Part shown: one piece after another, positions 32,759-41,163 of the stretch
Position numbering within the stretch: the first letter of the stretch is position 1
How the letters are laid out: each line of letters opens with the position of its first letter
DNA from: UBA8752 sp965659115
GTDB lineage: Bacteria > Bacteroidota > Bacteroidia > Flavobacteriales_D > Sanyastnellaceae
NCBI GenBank assembly: GCA_965659115.1
Contig: CBFHUP010000010.1
Location: 1-52,267, forward strand
Reading direction: 5' to 3'
DNA length: 52,267 bases
Translations under genes and position numbers: made by a program
Notes under the pieces: model-generated
The model's input: the letters and a program-made list of their open reading frames with translations, nothing else
Databases searched by the model: none
What the model was told of the DNA's origin: nothing

Positions 32759-34072
32759 TCAGTCTGCCAAACGTTCTATATGTGCACCCAAAGCGCGCAA
32801 TCGGTGCTCGATGTACTGATATCCGCGGTCGATTTGACCAATGTTGTGGATGGTAGAGCGCCCTTCTGCAGACAACGCCGCAATGAGCAGCGAGACACCG
32901 GCACGGATGTCCGGGGAGGTCATGGTTACCCCCCGCAGCGGGGTCTTTTGGTCCAATCCTATCACCGTTGCCCGGTGGGGATCACACAGGATGATTTGGG
33001 CCCCCATGTCGATGAGTTTGTCTACAAAGAACAGGCGGCTCTCGAACATCTTTTGGTGAACGAGTACGCTGCCCCTTGCTTGGGTTGCGGTCACCAACAA
33101 GATGGACAGCAAATCAGGTGTAAAGCCGGGCCAAGGGGCATCGGCAACCGTCAAGATGGAGCCATCGATGAAGGTGTCGATTTCATAATGATCCTGGGAC
33201 GGCACATGCAAATCGTTGCCCCTCCTTTCGATTCCGATGCCCATGCGTTCAAACACACGTGGAATCTGACCGAGGTCGTCCCAACTGACGTCCTTGATGG
33301 TCACCTCGCCGCGGGTCATGGCCGCCATGCCGATGAAGCTGCCAATTTCAATCATGTCTGGGAGGCAACGGTGCTCGCAACCGCCCAATGATTCCACGCC
33401 TTCAATGGTCAACAGGTTGGACCCTACGCCTGAAATCTTACCGCCCATGCGGTTGATCATCTTGCACAACTGCTGCAAATAGGGCTCGCAAGCGGCATTG
33501 TAGATGGTCGTCGTCCCTTTGGCCAATGCGGCCGCCATCACAATGTTTGCCGTACCCGTTACCGAAGCTTCATCCAGCAACATGTCGCTCCCCTTCAGAC
33601 CATTGGGTGCCTCGGCCCGATAGAAAGTCTCCCCCGCATCGTAGGTGAATTTGGCGCCCAAATTCTCAAACCCGATGAAGTGTGTGTCCATGCGGCGGCG
33701 GCCAATTTTGTCGCCACCGGGTTTGGGGATGTATCCCTTTCCAAAGCGGGACAACAGGGGCCCCATGATCATGACGCTGCCGCGCAAACCGCCTCCTTTC
33801 TGACGAAACTCCTCTCCCTCGAGGTATCCGAGGTTCACGTCATCAGCTTGAAACTTGAATGCACCCGCATCCAACTTTTCGACCTTGACTCCCATGGATG
33901 AAAGCAGGTCAATCAACCTGTTGACATCCACGATGTCGGGCAAATTCGAAATGGTGACGGGCTCCGAAGAAAGCAGAACGGCGCACACCACTTGTAGCGC
34001 CTCATTTTTGGCGCCTTGTGGGGTAATGGATCCATTGAGGGGGTGTCCCCCTTCGATAACAAAAGTGCCCAT
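32759..34072 (-). CDS. murA: UDP-N-acetylglucosamine 1-carboxyvinyltransferase (Asp-type MurA)
   Basis: 437 residues; catalyses the first committed step of peptidoglycan synthesis. GGHPLNGSITPQGAKNEAL and RGSVMIMGPLLSRFGKGYIP are family landmarks. The active-site loop reads PKPGGDKIGRRRMD with Asp121 where E. coli MurA has Cys115, the residue that fosfomycin alkylates. Asp at this position is known to give intrinsic fosfomycin resistance in Mycobacterium and Chlamydia, so this enzyme is predicted to be insensitive. Located 33 bases upstream of tlpA on the same strand and downstream of the DUF4290 gene. Confidence 0.96.
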   Translation of the reverse strand: MGTFVIEGGHPLNGSITPQGAKNEALQVVCAVLLSSEPVTISNLPDIVDVNRLIDLLSSMGVKVEKLDAGAFKFQADDVNLGYLEGEEFRQKGGGLRGSVMIMGPLLSRFGKGYIPKPGGDKIGRRRMDTHFIGFENLGAKFTYDAGETFYRAEAPNGLKGSDMLLDEASVTGTANIVMAAALAKGTTTIYNAACEPYLQQLCKMINRMGGKISGVGSNLLTIEGVESLGGCEHRCLPDMIEIGSFIGMAAMTRGEVTIKDVSWDDLGQIPRVFERMGIGIERRGNDLHVPSQDHYEIDTFIDGSILTVADAPWPGFTPDLLSILLVTATQARGSVLVHQKMFESRLFFVDKLIDMGAQIILCDPHRATVIGLDQKTPLRGVTMTSPDIRAGVSLLIAALSAEGRSTIHNIGQIDRGYQYIEHRLRALGAHIERLAD

Positions 34073-34144
34073 GACGGTGGATTGGTTTGGCCTTCAATTT
34101 GGGCCACACCCCCATCGGTCCGAGGGGCCATCACAGTTGTTTTC

Positions 34145-34167
34145 GACAAGGCAACGGGGACCTTGTC
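34145..34167. repeat. Inverted repeat between DUF4290 gene and murA
   Basis: GACAAGG (34145-34151) and CCTTGTC (34161-34167) pair as a 7-bp stem with a nine-base loop, 12 bases after the DUF4290 stop. No T-run follows on the minus strand, so it may be an intercistronic hairpin and not a terminator. Confidence 0.4.
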
Positions 34168-34178
34168 AAGAAGCCGAA

Positions 34179-34826
34179 TTAGCGCTTGCGCTTGCCCCCA
34201 CCTCCGCGGTTGCGGAAATTATTGGAAGTCTTGCGCTTGCTCTTCAGAATTTCACTTGAAGACACCAATTCGACCTCGGCAGGCACATCCAACGCGCCCC
34301 CGGACATCTCGCGCAATTGGGCGCGTATGAGTGGGTCTTCCACTGCTCCTTTGTTCCAAGTCAAATATTGACGCTTGAGCAAATTGGCGATCATCATCGA
34401 CAAAGCATTGCGCTCTTCGCCCTCGGGCATGGCTTTGGCTTTTTCGATGAGCTCCTCGACCAACCTTCCGTAAAAGGAAGGACGCTTGCCCATTTGGGTG
34501 TAAGTCAAACGCTCTGGACCGGGGTCCTCTTCTGGCTTTGCTGGTGGTGGAAAAGCACCATCTATGTCCAATTCCCAGTTGGCCATGACGTGCAGGTGGC
34601 CCCACAACTTCTCCTCGTGATCGGTCATCTCCTTGGAGCCGGGAACGAGGGTGCGCATGACGCTCACGATTGCCGTGGCGCATTTGTTGCGTTCGTCTCG
34701 GTCTTCGATGGTCACACAGTGTGCGATCAATTCGTGCACCACGCGTCCATATTCTGGAATCGCGATGTCGGGCCTCCGGCTGTTATAGGTCAGCCCCTGG
34801 TGGGCTGTTGCAATGGGTTCAGGCAT
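34179..34826 (-). CDS. DUF4290 family protein
   Basis: 215 residues, no signal peptide, predicted soluble and mostly helical. The N-terminal TYNSRRPDIAIPEYGRVVHE, the central WGHLHVMANWELDIDGAFPP and the later GRLVEELIEKAKAMPEGEER and YLTWNKGAVED match the Bacteroidota-restricted DUF4290 family. It ends in a basic Gly/Arg/Lys tail (RNRGGGGKRKR) that could bind nucleic acid. The family usually sits directly upstream of murA, as here, but its function is unknown to me. Confidence 0.88.
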   Translation of the reverse strand: MPEPIATAHQGLTYNSRRPDIAIPEYGRVVHELIAHCVTIEDRDERNKCATAIVSVMRTLVPGSKEMTDHEEKLWGHLHVMANWELDIDGAFPPPAKPEEDPGPERLTYTQMGKRPSFYGRLVEELIEKAKAMPEGEERNALSMMIANLLKRQYLTWNKGAVEDPLIRAQLREMSGGALDVPAEVELVSSSEILKSKRKTSNNFRNRGGGGKRKR

Positions 34827-34841
34827 GTTTGCTGCTTTTCA

Positions 34842-34862
34842 GCAAGGAATTGGACTCCTTGC
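34842..34862. repeat. Short inverted repeat between the secreted protein gene and DUF4290 gene
   Basis: GCAAGGA (34842-34848) and TCCTTGC (34856-34862) form a 7-bp stem with a seven-base loop immediately after the stop at 34867 and before the DUF4290 start at 34826. There is no T-run. It may stabilise mRNA ends or attenuate read-through. Confidence 0.4.
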
Positions 34863-34866
34863 AGAT

Positions 34867-35706
34867 TCAGCGCTTTTTCAGGACCTCAGTCCCAGCGCCG
34901 AAATTGACGAAGTAATCGCCACGTGAAAGATAGCGCAATGTCGCTTGGTTTCCCACGCCACGAAGGACCACGGTGCCAAACTCATCGACAAATTCATATT
35001 GGGTGGTCTTGGAGAACGTCACCACTTCAGTACGCGAGCTGTAGGTCATGGTCACCTCCGGCACGTCGCCTTCGAATCTCGCCTCGCCTTTGACCTCCAA
35101 AGTGCCATCTGGTGCAAGGTGTGTCAACCGCAACAGGTTCTCGCCTTGAATGGGCTGAATGACCGTCGAATAGGCCCGCTCTTCCGGTCCACCCCGTCCA
35201 TCGAGCCGCACCACATCAACCCACTTGCCCCACTTGAACTGCTGGAGTACAAAGGGCATCCGGCCATGCTCATCCACAGTGACCCATGACACCTCCCCGC
35301 TTGGCGCCGCGTCGAAAGAGACCAGCTGAAAGCCCGGAATGGGCTGGATGACTTCGGGGTTGAGCACCCTTGGAATGCACCCGCTGCGGTGCTTCAACCG
35401 CACGGAAAGGCCTTTGCCGAGGGTCAAACCCAACGCCCCTAAATCCACCTCAAAAGCGTGTGAGTTCACGGCATCTGACGTCAACATTCCATTGACCCGG
35501 ACCTCATAACAACAAAATCCAACGCCATCGGCGCTGGGGTCGTTGACCACCAAAAGGTTCTCCCCTTGATAAAGCCCTCCCAACTCCAACGTTTGCTGCG
35601 CTTGGGCCACGTTTGAAGCCATTGCAAAGAGCAACAGCATTCCCATCAAGGCCACCCCGCAACACTGGCGGGCAATTGCACTATACGGTGTCCAAAGGCG
35701 TTCCAT
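34867..35706 (-). CDS. Secreted protein of unknown function
   Basis: 279 residues with a signal peptide: hydrophobic core CGVALMGMLLLFAMASNVAQ and a likely cleavage site at AQAQ (about residue 37). The mature part is beta-rich. It contains a Cys pair in VGFCCYEV and a single later Cys in SGCIPRV, and the segment PNPEVI-like ...VLNPEVIQPIPGF. It has two weakly similar halves containing IQPI-G..LL/..QL (near 130 and 190). No domain or T9SS tail recognised. The C terminus ends YFVNFGAGTEVLKKR. Divergent from the histidine kinase. Confidence 0.75.
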   Translation of the reverse strand: MERLWTPYSAIARQCCGVALMGMLLLFAMASNVAQAQQTLELGGLYQGENLLVVNDPSADGVGFCCYEVRVNGMLTSDAVNSHAFEVDLGALGLTLGKGLSVRLKHRSGCIPRVLNPEVIQPIPGFQLVSFDAAPSGEVSWVTVDEHGRMPFVLQQFKWGKWVDVVRLDGRGGPEERAYSTVIQPIQGENLLRLTHLAPDGTLEVKGEARFEGDVPEVTMTYSSRTEVVTFSKTTQYEFVDEFGTVVLRGVGNQATLRYLSRGDYFVNFGAGTEVLKKR

Positions 35707-35789
35707 GGTCCGAAGCTAAGGCAACCGCATGAATTCCTTTGCCTCTGTGCAAGAACTGCAGATGTGGGAATGCCCCTAAACTTGCAACT

Positions 35790-37082
35790 GTGTCCAGACA
35801 GCGCATCCGCATCCTCATTCTCACGGGCTTGGTCTCCATTGGAGGGACCCTTTTGCTGCAATTAACTTGGCTCCAGCAGGCGGCAGACTTGAGCGAACGG
35901 GAATTCAGCGACAGGGTGGTCACGGCCATGACAGAAGTCGTCGGCCGCATTCAATCCATGCGCGGAGACAGCGCTGTGGTGGAGCCTGTCCAACAGGCTT
36001 CGTCCAATTATTTTGTGGCCAACCTCAACGATACCCTCCACCCTTTCCTTCTAGAGGCCCTGCTGCGCGAGAGCTTTGAAGGTGCTGCCCTTTCTACCGA
36101 TTTTGAGTACGCCATTTACGATTGCTTCAGCGACAGCATTCTCTACGGTGGTAGGGTGGGCCAAACCTTGGCAGACCAGGGGGGCTCGCCACGGTTCGAC
36201 CGCGACGGCCATTATTTCGGCATCCGGTTTCCTGAGCGCCGCGCCGATTTGATCATGTCTCTAGACCGTTGGCTGATCGCCAGCATCTTGCAGTTGCTGG
36301 TCTTGGGCACTTTTGTGTACACCGTGGTGATTGTGTTGAAGCAAAAGCGGCTGTCTGAAGTCAGGGACGACTTCATCAACAACATGACCCACGAGTTCAA
36401 AACGCCCATTGCCTCCATCGAATCTGGTGCCCAGCTGCTGCAGCGCAAGGACATTGGTTCAGATCCCAAGGCGAGGGAGCGGTACTTGGACCTCATCCTT
36501 TCCGAAAACCGCCGCATGCGCCGCCAGGTCGAAAAAGTGATGGAAATCGCCACCCTTGATGGCCAAGCCCAAGGCCTCCAAAAGGAAGACTTTGGCGTGG
36601 TTTCTTGGGCTGAAGTTGGCATCGCTGCATTCCATCCCTCCATCGCATTGAATGGCGGCCAAGCCACCCTCAAGGTGGACACCCAAAGCTGGCCTGAGTC
36701 ATGGGGCCAAGACCCACCAATCACGGGGGACCGGACCCACCTCGATGGTGTGTTAAGCAACCTGCTTGACAACGCGGTGCGTTACGCCGGTAATGGGGCA
36801 CCGGACATTGCCGTGATGTTGCATTATGCTGGGGGCCCTCAACCCATGTGGCAGATCAGCGTCGCCGACCGTGGCATGGGCATTCCCAAAGCGCACCAAA
36901 CGCGAATTTTTGAGCGGTTCCACCGCGTCCCAACTGGTAACCGTCACGACGTCAAAGGCTTCGGTCTCGGCCTTCATTATGTGAACACCATTGTACAGGC
37001 CCACGGAGGCAAGGTGAGCTGCAGCAGTGAGCCCGGCGTCGGAAGTACATTTTTGGTTCAACTTCCCGCTCCTCAAACATGA
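35790..37082 (+). CDS. Sensor histidine kinase (RprX-like)
   Basis: 430 residues counted from a GTG at 35790 (MSRQRIRILIL); an upstream TTG at 35739 is possible. Two membrane helices (about 7-29 and 161-183) enclose a periplasmic sensor domain of about 130 residues with no recognised fold. The dimerisation helix has phospho-acceptor His201 in NNMTHEFKTPIASI; N-box VLSNLLDNAVRYAG, G1 VADRGMGIP, F-box RIFERFHRVP and G2 GFGLGLHYV complete the catalytic domain. A TAAACTTG promoter-like element (35777-35784) lies directly before the GTG. It overlaps its regulator by four bases; together they resemble RprX/RprY of Bacteroides. Confidence 0.93.
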   Translation: MSRQRIRILILTGLVSIGGTLLLQLTWLQQAADLSEREFSDRVVTAMTEVVGRIQSMRGDSAVVEPVQQASSNYFVANLNDTLHPFLLEALLRESFEGAALSTDFEYAIYDCFSDSILYGGRVGQTLADQGGSPRFDRDGHYFGIRFPERRADLIMSLDRWLIASILQLLVLGTFVYTVVIVLKQKRLSEVRDDFINNMTHEFKTPIASIESGAQLLQRKDIGSDPKARERYLDLILSENRRMRRQVEKVMEIATLDGQAQGLQKEDFGVVSWAEVGIAAFHPSIALNGGQATLKVDTQSWPESWGQDPPITGDRTHLDGVLSNLLDNAVRYAGNGAPDIAVMLHYAGGPQPMWQISVADRGMGIPKAHQTRIFERFHRVPTGNRHDVKGFGLGLHYVNTIVQAHGGKVSCSSEPGVGSTFLVQLPAPQT

Positions 37083-37780
37083 GCCAATCCGTTCCCCATG
37101 TGCTGTTGGTTGAAGACGACCCCACTTTGGGATTGCTGCTGCATGACGTGCTGCGCCTGGATGGATTCAAGGCCACATTGGTGCGTGACGGAAGGGAGGC
37201 GTTGCCCACTTTTCACGCGGGCCGGTTTGACCTTGCGCTACTCGATGTCATGCTTCCCGGGCGGGATGGGTTTGAACTGACCCAAGACTTGCGCACGGTG
37301 GCACCCCACCTTCCCATTGTGCTGCTGACGGCGCGAGACCGGGTAGAAGACCGCGTGCACGGCTTGAAGTGCGGCGCCGATGATTACGTGATCAAACCCT
37401 TTGACAATGAAGAACTGCTGTTGCGCCTTCGCTCGGTCCTCAAGCGCAACCAACAGGGCCATGATGGTCCAAAACTGCTCACCCTCGGCGGGTTCAGCTA
37501 CGATACTGAATCCTATGAATTGGCTTGGAGCAACGGAAAGCGCAGACTGACCCCCAAGGAAGGTGATGTGCTCAAAATCCTCCTGCAGCGCGCTGGAAGA
37601 ACGACCGAGCGCGACTTGATCTGCCGCATGGTCTGGGGAGAGTCCGGTTATTTTGTGGGGCGCAGCATGGACGTGTACATCACCCGCCTGCGCAAAATCC
37701 TGAGAGCTGACCCCCAAGTGAAGTTGCATACCCTCCACGGGGTTGGCTTTCGTTTGGATGGTCCCCTCAAAGGGGATTGA
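37079..37780 (+). CDS. OmpR-family response regulator (RprY-like)
   Basis: 233 residues. Receiver domain: acidic pocket VEDDPTLG, phospho-acceptor Asp56 (LALLDVMLPGRDGF), Thr84 (VLLTARD) and Lys106 (VIKPFDN). The winged-helix DNA-binding domain has RRLTPKEGDVLKILLQRAGR and RSMDVYITRLRKILRADP plus HGVGFRLDG. It overlaps the kinase gene by four bases, so the pair is co-translated. Targets are not known; I see no clear direct-repeat box in the window that I could assign to it. Convergent with the following gene with a two-base gap and no terminator. Confidence 0.95.
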   Translation: MSQSVPHVLLVEDDPTLGLLLHDVLRLDGFKATLVRDGREALPTFHAGRFDLALLDVMLPGRDGFELTQDLRTVAPHLPIVLLTARDRVEDRVHGLKCGADDYVIKPFDNEELLLRLRSVLKRNQQGHDGPKLLTLGGFSYDTESYELAWSNGKRRLTPKEGDVLKILLQRAGRTTERDLICRMVWGESGYFVGRSMDVYITRLRKILRADPQVKLHTLHGVGFRLDGPLKGD

Positions 37781-37782
37781 AA

Positions 37783-39726
37783 TCAAGGGCAGAAGCTCCC
37801 GAAATATGTCAGGAGTTCAAGGACATCTGACACGCCTACGATTCCATCTCCGTCTAAATCCTGAGGGCAGCTCGACCCCGTCGCGAACTCACAACTTCCG
37901 TCATCAAAAATGGCCGTCTCATTGTAGTTCTCTGCTTCTACAGAAGTACACCCGACCGAGAGGCCGCCAGCGCACAGCTCGTCTGTGGTCGCAAAGGGAC
38001 TGAACGCCGCATTGTCGGGATCGGTGCAGCCGGGACATGATGCCTCAGGCAAGCCAATGCACCCCCGCTGCTCTTCCAGTCCAATGGGCAAGGGCCACGG
38101 CAATGAAAAGCTGCGTTGCACGGGATCCAACACCCCGTCGGCCATGAACTGGTAATTCCAAGTACCATTGCCCAGAAGAAGTGATCCAACCCATGTACCG
38201 AAACCCCCTTCCAACAGGGGATAGGGATTGCCTTCTATGATCAGGTTGACAGCCTCTGGCAGGCTGGCCATCGCTGTCGCATCGGCCCTGAAACCCACCT
38301 CATATTGACAGGTTCCAAAGTCTAAACCTGAGGGTGTACACGGGTTAAAATTTAGGGCCAATGGGTCTGAGCATTCCGCATTCGACTCCGAATCCAAAGC
38401 CGTTCCTTGACAACCGCAGGCGCCGTCGAGCACATCGTTTTCGGTGCATGGGTCACCATCGTCGCAAGCCATCCCAGCGAAGGTGCACAGGCCGTCCAAA
38501 ACGGCAGCTGCATTGTAGTTGCAGGCCAATTCTTCCCGGCACCCCTGAATCAAGGGCAACTCATCCAACGGCACCTTCCGCGCCCGGTATGTAAAGTGAT
38601 TCGGTGGGAAGTAGATGCCCCCACACAGGTTGCCATCGGGTGCATATTCGGTGATCATGCCTCCGCCGTATTCATCGGAGCTCGCCGTGCCCCAGCTGAT
38701 GAGTGTTCCGCCGGTTTCCAGCCTTTGAATGCTCCCTTGAGAGGAGGCATAATTGCCATCCGGATGGACCCACTCCTGCAATTGGGTCAGCTCTCCTTGG
38801 TTGACATCAAGGACATACTCTACCCCGCGGGTGATCGGAGAAGGCTTTCCTGTTCCATTGTCGAACAGCAAAAGGTGGTCACCTTCGATCAACTGCGCAT
38901 CGTGGGGATGCCGAAAGACGTCAGAACCGGCACTAAAAGTGAAATCGGAAAAGGGTCCGCCGATCGCCCAAACGATATCGCTGGTGACTTTGTCGATGCG
39001 CACAATCAGATCCATGTTGCGCAGGCACAAGAGGATGTCGCCATTGTCCAACACTTGGAAGGCATTGTGGTGGTAGGGATCCAGCAGGTTGGAATTCCAA
39101 TTGCAATGGGTGCACCATGTGGGAGGAATGTGCTCTGAGCCGCGCCAAGACCAAAGGATGACGCCCGCGCTGTCTTGTTCTTGAATCAAGCAGTCAATGA
39201 TGGACCGATTGGGGTCCGATGGGTCGGGCACGCTGTCGGCAACATTGACCGCAATGATTTCCTGCCCCAAAACGAGGGCATTCCCATTGGCTTGAAGCTC
39301 CAAGTCATGAAAATCAGAATTGGCGCCGTCAAAGTCAATGACTTTTGTGGTCTGCAGTGAACTGTCCAAAACTTCCCAGTACGCGTCCAGGCTAGAAAAC
39401 CAGGACAGCCGCCCATCGGGATGATGCTCAAAGCTGAAGCCCCGGTAGGGATTGAGGTCATTGTGAAGGTCATTGCCCGATGGATCGACCACAATGGGAT
39501 AGGTCAGGTTTGAACTGAACCTGGGAGAGGCAATGATCCATCCCTGCGCAAATGTTTCGCCCTGCTCGAGGACCACTTCCAAGTCCACCGACTCTTGGCT
39601 TTGAGCTTGGGCCATGCGGGGGAAAACAGACCAGCACGCCACAATGCATGCCATCCAACACCAACGTCCACACAAAATTTTCAAGCCACCGCCAAAGGAT
39701 GGACAGCCGGATGCAAATTGCCTCAT
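37783..39726 (-). CDS. Secreted arylsulfotransferase (ASST)-like protein with Cys-rich repeats and dockerin-like C terminus
   Basis: 647 residues from Met at 39726 (MRQFASGCPSFGG); Met at 39762 is an alternative. A signal peptide ends near AQAQ (about 42). An ASST-type beta-propeller spans about 60-395: DPYHHNAFQVLDNGDILLCL, LIVRID...IVWAIGGPF, DVFRHPHDAQLIEGDHLLLF and DNGTG. Downstream are three degenerate copies of the Cys repeat (GCREELACNYN, GCTDPDNAAFSP, GCTSVEAENYN...DDGSC), a region of about 70 residues (GFRADATAMASL...QRSFSLPW) and a single terminal dockerin-like motif CPQDLDGDGIVGVSDVLELL. Family members transfer sulfate between phenols, but many propeller homologues have no proven activity. 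No T9SS tail. Confidence 0.82.
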   Translation of the reverse strand: MRQFASGCPSFGGGLKILCGRWCWMACIVACWSVFPRMAQAQSQESVDLEVVLEQGETFAQGWIIASPRFSSNLTYPIVVDPSGNDLHNDLNPYRGFSFEHHPDGRLSWFSSLDAYWEVLDSSLQTTKVIDFDGANSDFHDLELQANGNALVLGQEIIAVNVADSVPDPSDPNRSIIDCLIQEQDSAGVILWSWRGSEHIPPTWCTHCNWNSNLLDPYHHNAFQVLDNGDILLCLRNMDLIVRIDKVTSDIVWAIGGPFSDFTFSAGSDVFRHPHDAQLIEGDHLLLFDNGTGKPSPITRGVEYVLDVNQGELTQLQEWVHPDGNYASSQGSIQRLETGGTLISWGTASSDEYGGGMITEYAPDGNLCGGIYFPPNHFTYRARKVPLDELPLIQGCREELACNYNAAAVLDGLCTFAGMACDDGDPCTENDVLDGACGCQGTALDSESNAECSDPLALNFNPCTPSGLDFGTCQYEVGFRADATAMASLPEAVNLIIEGNPYPLLEGGFGTWVGSLLLGNGTWNYQFMADGVLDPVQRSFSLPWPLPIGLEEQRGCIGLPEASCPGCTDPDNAAFSPFATTDELCAGGLSVGCTSVEAENYNETAIFDDGSCEFATGSSCPQDLDGDGIVGVSDVLELLTYFGSFCP

Positions 39727-39760
39727 GGGGATGAAAGTGGTCAATATCGAAGGCAGTCTC

Positions 39761-40381
39761 ATGGAGTCAAATCCTACTCATCTACAATATACGAAATTAC
39801 ATCGAATAAATACACCTATTAGACCATCAAAAACACCACTTGACCTGTTGCACTGTAGTGTGGCTCTCGTTGTGCTGCTGGGTGCGGTGTGGATTCCTTC
39901 AGCGGCGCAAGCACAATTTTGGAAAAGCAGTGCAGATCGCTTTGATGTGGTCAATGTGGGGGCCGGAATCAGCAACAGGGGCATTCCCATTTTTGTGGAA
40001 TTGGAAAAGTCGCTTGACGCCAACATATCAGCGGGTTTGATGGCAAGTTACAGGGGTTACAACGAAAACGGAGCGACAGGGAACTGGCGTCATCAGATCC
40101 TGGGCCTGGGGGTTCAAGGACACTACCACTTCATCGACCTGGCGCCCCCTCCATTCGACTTTTTTGCGGGCTTAACCTTGGCCTTCTTCAAAGAAAGCTA
40201 CAAGTGGGCAGGCGGTCCAGACCCGCCGAGCACGACCACGGGCAATGTCAATGGCCGTTCTCAACTTGCCGCGCACATCGGCGGCCGATACACCTATCAA
40301 GATTGGACCCTCTTTGGACAACTGACCGGGGGCTCTCTGATGAACGAGTTTACCGTTGGTCTGTCAATCCCGCTCAAATGA
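39761..40381 (+). CDS. Predicted exported outer-membrane-type protein (start uncertain)
   Basis: 206 residues from ATG 39761. A hydrophobic stretch CSVALVVLLGAVWIPSAAQA ends in AQAQ, a likely signal peptidase site. The mature part (about 155 residues) has alternating strands and ends in VGLSIPLK, suggesting a small beta-barrel. Bases 39763-39845 are clearly AT-rich compared with all neighbours and look like an intergenic promoter region, so translation may start later, for example at TTG 39848. The ATG also overlaps the alternative start of the divergent gene. No family recognised. Overlaps the next gene by four bases. Confidence 0.65.
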   Translation: MESNPTHLQYTKLHRINTPIRPSKTPLDLLHCSVALVVLLGAVWIPSAAQAQFWKSSADRFDVVNVGAGISNRGIPIFVELEKSLDANISAGLMASYRGYNENGATGNWRHQILGLGVQGHYHFIDLAPPPFDFFAGLTLAFFKESYKWAGGPDPPSTTTGNVNGRSQLAAHIGGRYTYQDWTLFGQLTGGSLMNEFTVGLSIPLK

Positions 40382-41148
40382 AGCTCCCTTGCACAACGTT
40401 GATCATAGCAGGGGCCCTTTTGCATGGGGTGGCCTGGTCACAAGGAGACCCGCAGGGGCAGAAGCAAGGTGGCTTTGACCCCGGTTTTCAAGCGGCCATT
40501 CATGTCGGAGGACAGGTACCAGACGGTCCCTTATCGGAGCGTTTTGGACCATCGAATACTGTCGGACTTTCCGTTTACCGGCTGGCTTCGGCCGGCTGGC
40601 GTTGGGGAATCCATTACCGTTTTCAAACGGGATCTCAGGTGAAAGAACCCGGCCTTTTGGACAACTTGCGCGACCCGAATGGGCACATCATCGACAATGA
40701 AGGCCGCATTGCATTGGTCACTGCACAGCAGCGCGGCACCATTTTGTCCCTCTCAGCAGGACGCCTCTTCCCTGTGGATTTTATATCCAAAGGCTCGGGA
40801 TTGGCGCTCGAACTCTTTGCGGGGTTCTGGGAGCACAAACTCCACTTCCAAAACCGCGGCAATCGCTTGACGCAACTCGATGAGCCGCACATCAAAGGAT
40901 ACGACCGCCTGACAGGAGGGATGATGCTCATGCCCCGTGTGGGATATGTGCACGACTCGGAAAATGGCCTGGTTCGCTTTCAATTCGGAGTAGAAGCGAT
41001 GCTGGGACGGTTGCAACCGAACAGGGCCTGGAACTCCGATACCATGACGGCCGATGCCGGGCCAAGAAATGACCGCACATTCGGACTCTTTGCTGCTTGG
41101 ATTCTCCGGCTCAAGGCGCGCTCAACCGACGTCGACTATTACCATTAA
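40378..41148 (+). CDS. Predicted outer-membrane beta-barrel-type protein
   Basis: 256 residues from ATG 40378, overlapping the preceding stop by four bases. The signal peptide MKLPCTTLIIAGALLHGVAW is followed by SQGDPQG. The mature part has alternating hydrophobic/polar strands (FQAAIHVGGQ, TVGLSVYRL, WGIHYRFQTG, GTILSLSAGRLFPVDF, LALELFAGFW, VRFQFGVEAM, FGLFAAWILRL), as expected for an outer-membrane barrel. The end (RSTDVDYYH) lacks a typical terminal Phe, so a barrel is a guess. It is 15 bases upstream of waaA and was probably co-transcribed with it; no family recognised. Confidence 0.72.
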   Translation: MKLPCTTLIIAGALLHGVAWSQGDPQGQKQGGFDPGFQAAIHVGGQVPDGPLSERFGPSNTVGLSVYRLASAGWRWGIHYRFQTGSQVKEPGLLDNLRDPNGHIIDNEGRIALVTAQQRGTILSLSAGRLFPVDFISKGSGLALELFAGFWEHKLHFQNRGNRLTQLDEPHIKGYDRLTGGMMLMPRVGYVHDSENGLVRFQFGVEAMLGRLQPNRAWNSDTMTADAGPRNDRTFGLFAAWILRLKARSTDVDYYH

Positions 41149-41163
41149 CATCGGCCCACCCCT

